Positions 5,205-6,577 of a stretch of DNA of 6,577 bases are shown one piece after another. Source of the DNA: Saprospiraceae bacterium (GTDB lineage Bacteria > Bacteroidota > Bacteroidia > Chitinophagales > Saprospiraceae). Each line of letters begins with the position of its first letter. Position 1 is the stretch's first letter. The notes below the pieces were generated by a model, which saw only the letters and a program-made list of their open reading frames with translations, searched no databases and was not told the DNA's origin. The translations under genes and the position numbers were made by a program. The stretch covers positions 1 through 6,577 of the forward strand of contig JADKGD010000066.1 in NCBI GenBank assembly GCA_016717145.1, in the 5' to 3' direction.

Positions 5205-5981
5205 ATGCGGTTTTTCATCTTTTTTGTGCTTATGTTACAATTGGCACAGGCGCAACGCATTCCTTCAGGAGTCTATTCTGGCTACAAATTTCAAGGAGAT
5301 AGTATTATTAGAATTCCTACCAACATTATTTCAGCAGAAAGAATTGGGTTGTATAGTTCATTTATTTCTACTTCTTTTCAAGTATTTAAAAATGAAGTGT
5401 TATTAATCGATTCGTTGTTTGATGTAACGAATATGCCAAAATGGGGAAATTATTATGATTACTGGAATTATACCAATGCATCTCAAGGTGCATTAATTTT
5501 ACCTTTACAAAATCATAAACTGATGTTTTGCTCACTTCTTCCATTATCATTGGACCCTTCTGACGAATATGCAAAACTATATCTATGTCTGTATGATACC
5601 ATGAGTCAGACATTGTTGTATAAACAAAAATACATGTTTCGGGGATTATCTGAAAAAATGATGGCTGTAAGACACTCTAATGGCAGAGATTGGTGGCTTT
5701 TCAATAAAGATATTCTAAGTTTTGAATATATTAAAACCCTGATTATAAACGATAATAGCTTATCTTACCATACTTTCAAACAAAAAATTGGATATAGCAA
5801 TACTATAGGGGTAGGTCCAGATGGACAGATCAATTTTTCGCAAGATGGCAAAATTTTAACTTGTACAAACATAAACCCAAAGGGTTCTCTGGATGTATTA
5901 GACTTTAATAGGCATAATGGTGGTTTATCAAATAAAAGGATGGTTCCTTCAATTTACGCATTTGCAACATACATTGCATGA
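5205..5981 (+). CDS. secreted propeller-like/PKD surface protein, N-terminal part
   Basis: ATG at 5205 followed by a clear signal peptide, MRFFIFFVLMLQLAQAQRIP, with likely cleavage after AQA. The body matches the N-terminal half of a Bacteroidota family in which a beta-propeller-like region precedes PKD modules: MMAVRHSNGRDWWLFNKD corresponds to the family's KHGNGRDWW signature, IGVGPDGQINFSQDGKILTC to GqixFSpdGxxla, and SLDVLDFNRHNGGLSNKR to the vxlxdFdrxtGxLsn motif. The frame is clean for 258 codons, then ends at a TGA (5979-5981) made by a frame change just before. The same protein continues as LHDTTFIISSFDDSIII (5974-6024) and then in the frame from 6038. No Shine-Dalgarno. The promoter is unclear: TAAATTTG at 5132-5139 lies before the terminator. 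Probably T9SS cargo; its sorting tail is outside the window. Confidence 0.85.
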   Translation: MRFFIFFVLMLQLAQAQRIPSGVYSGYKFQGDSIIRIPTNIISAERIGLYSSFISTSFQVFKNEVLLIDSLFDVTNMPKWGNYYDYWNYTNASQGALILPLQNHKLMFCSLLPLSLDPSDEYAKLYLCLYDTMSQTLLYKQKYMFRGLSEKMMAVRHSNGRDWWLFNKDILSFEYIKTLIINDNSLSYHTFKQKIGYSNTIGVGPDGQINFSQDGKILTCTNINPKGSLDVLDFNRHNGGLSNKRMVPSIYAFATYIA

Positions 5982-6037
5982 TACAACATTCATTATTAGT
6001 TCTTTTGACGATTCAATAATTATATAGGAAAATATTT

Positions 6038-6577
6038 ATGTGTAAAATTGAATCAGATTCGGTAAAGATTTTAGACTCTTTAAGTATTGGAAATAATAGA
6101 GCGGTTTGGGATATTCAATTTAATAAAGAAAAGTTATATTTCATTGATAGAATTCCTAATGGTTCACCCTCAGGAGGTTTGCCATCCTTAGATTCAATTT
6201 TTCACCAGGAAGATGCCTATTTTTGTATTTTAGACAGCTTAAATGGAACACCAAGGCGTTACAATGCTACTGGTGTAACTGTCCTCCCCAACCTCCCCAA
6301 CTATGAGCTTGGCCCAGACCTACATCCAGGTTTCACCACCAACCTGCCAGACAGCGTGCTTTGTGTGGGTCAGACTTTTACGGTTACGGATACTTCTTGG
6401 GGGCATTTTCGGCGGAAGTGGGAATGGGGGGATGGAACGTTTTCAGACACTTTGCCTGTGAAACAGCATTGGGAATTGTTGGGTTTGTTGGACACTTTTA
6501 GGGTCATGAGTCATACTTTTGCGCAGCCGGGAACCTACAACCTCACGCTGCACATCATCAATGACAGCTCGGAATTT
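6038..6577 (+). CDS. same propeller-like/PKD surface protein, continuation to window edge (partial)
   Basis: Open for 180 codons to the last base. The ATG at 6038 is internal; coding text precedes it in another frame. CKIESDSVKILDSLSIGNN, WDIQFNKEKLYFIDR and YFCILDSLNGTPRRYNATGV continue the propeller-like repeats, and VLPNLPNYELGPDLHP is the usual end of that region in this family (LPNFPNYxLG). A PKD domain follows: DSVLCVGQTFTVTDTSWGHF, then RRKWEWGDGTFSDT with the W-x-(W/F)-GDG core, and HTFAQPGTYNLTLHI as the closing strand. From about 6245 the G+C content jumps from about 30% to about 50%, unlike the rest of the gene. Together with 5205-5981 it forms at least 450 residues. Confidence 0.85.
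   Translation, partial: MCKIESDSVKILDSLSIGNNRAVWDIQFNKEKLYFIDRIPNGSPSGGLPSLDSIFHQEDAYFCILDSLNGTPRRYNATGVTVLPNLPNYELGPDLHPGFTTNLPDSVLCVGQTFTVTDTSWGHFRRKWEWGDGTFSDTLPVKQHWELLGLLDTFRVMSHTFAQPGTYNLTLHIINDSSEF

Noticed and set aside
5386..5613. Minus-strand 75-codon open frame
   Set aside because: Lies wholly antisense to the well-supported signal-peptide protein beginning at 5205; composition follows that gene's codons.

Overview
The window reads as a piece of a low-GC (roughly one-third G+C) member of the Bacteroidota. Three things support this: a type IX secretion (T9SS) C-terminal sorting domain, N-terminal and beta-propeller-like domains typical of the very large surface proteins of this phylum, and sites resembling its TAnnTTTG -7 promoter box. 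No rRNA, tRNA or CRISPR array was seen.

Layout. (1) Positions 1-467, minus strand: the N-terminal half of proC (pyrroline-5-carboxylate reductase), cut by the window edge. (2) Positions 468-1069: an intergenic region with an accessory-DNA flavour. It holds the remains of a PD-(D/E)XK Rpn-type transposase-nuclease (minus strand), a TTCGACAGGCTCAG-type interspersed repeat at its broken 3' end, and an imperfect inverted repeat built from AATCCT/AGGATT units on its 5' side. (3) Positions 1070-5153, plus strand: one giant secreted protein of about 1,360 residues. Its order is signal peptide, cysteine-containing SHFMGG domain, Ig-like/PKD-like repeats, right-handed parallel beta-helix, helical segment and T9SS sorting tail. 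It is split into many frames by indels and has at least two in-frame TAG codons. (4) A strong intrinsic terminator at 5162-5196. (5) Positions 5205-6577, plus strand: a second secreted protein with a signal peptide, a propeller-like region carrying the GRDWW signature, and a PKD domain. It has two closely spaced frame changes near 5975-6038 and runs off the window.

Reading-frame breakage affects unrelated genes, including the housekeeping gene proC. In four cases the break sits at a homopolymer of 6-8 bases exactly one base short of the in-frame length. The simplest reading is uncorrected long-read sequencing error, not true gene death, although decay cannot be excluded. The poly-C site near the start of the giant gene is also a place where genuine phase variation could occur.

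How the genes relate: the two plus-strand genes look like neighbouring T9SS cargo of the cell surface, possibly expressed separately because of the terminator. proC is divergently transcribed and functionally unrelated. I found no clearly new multi-gene system. The most interesting items are the poly-C/G-tract structure in the signal-peptide region, the nuclease relic bracketed by two repeat types, and a sharp rise in G+C inside the last gene at the start of its PKD module.
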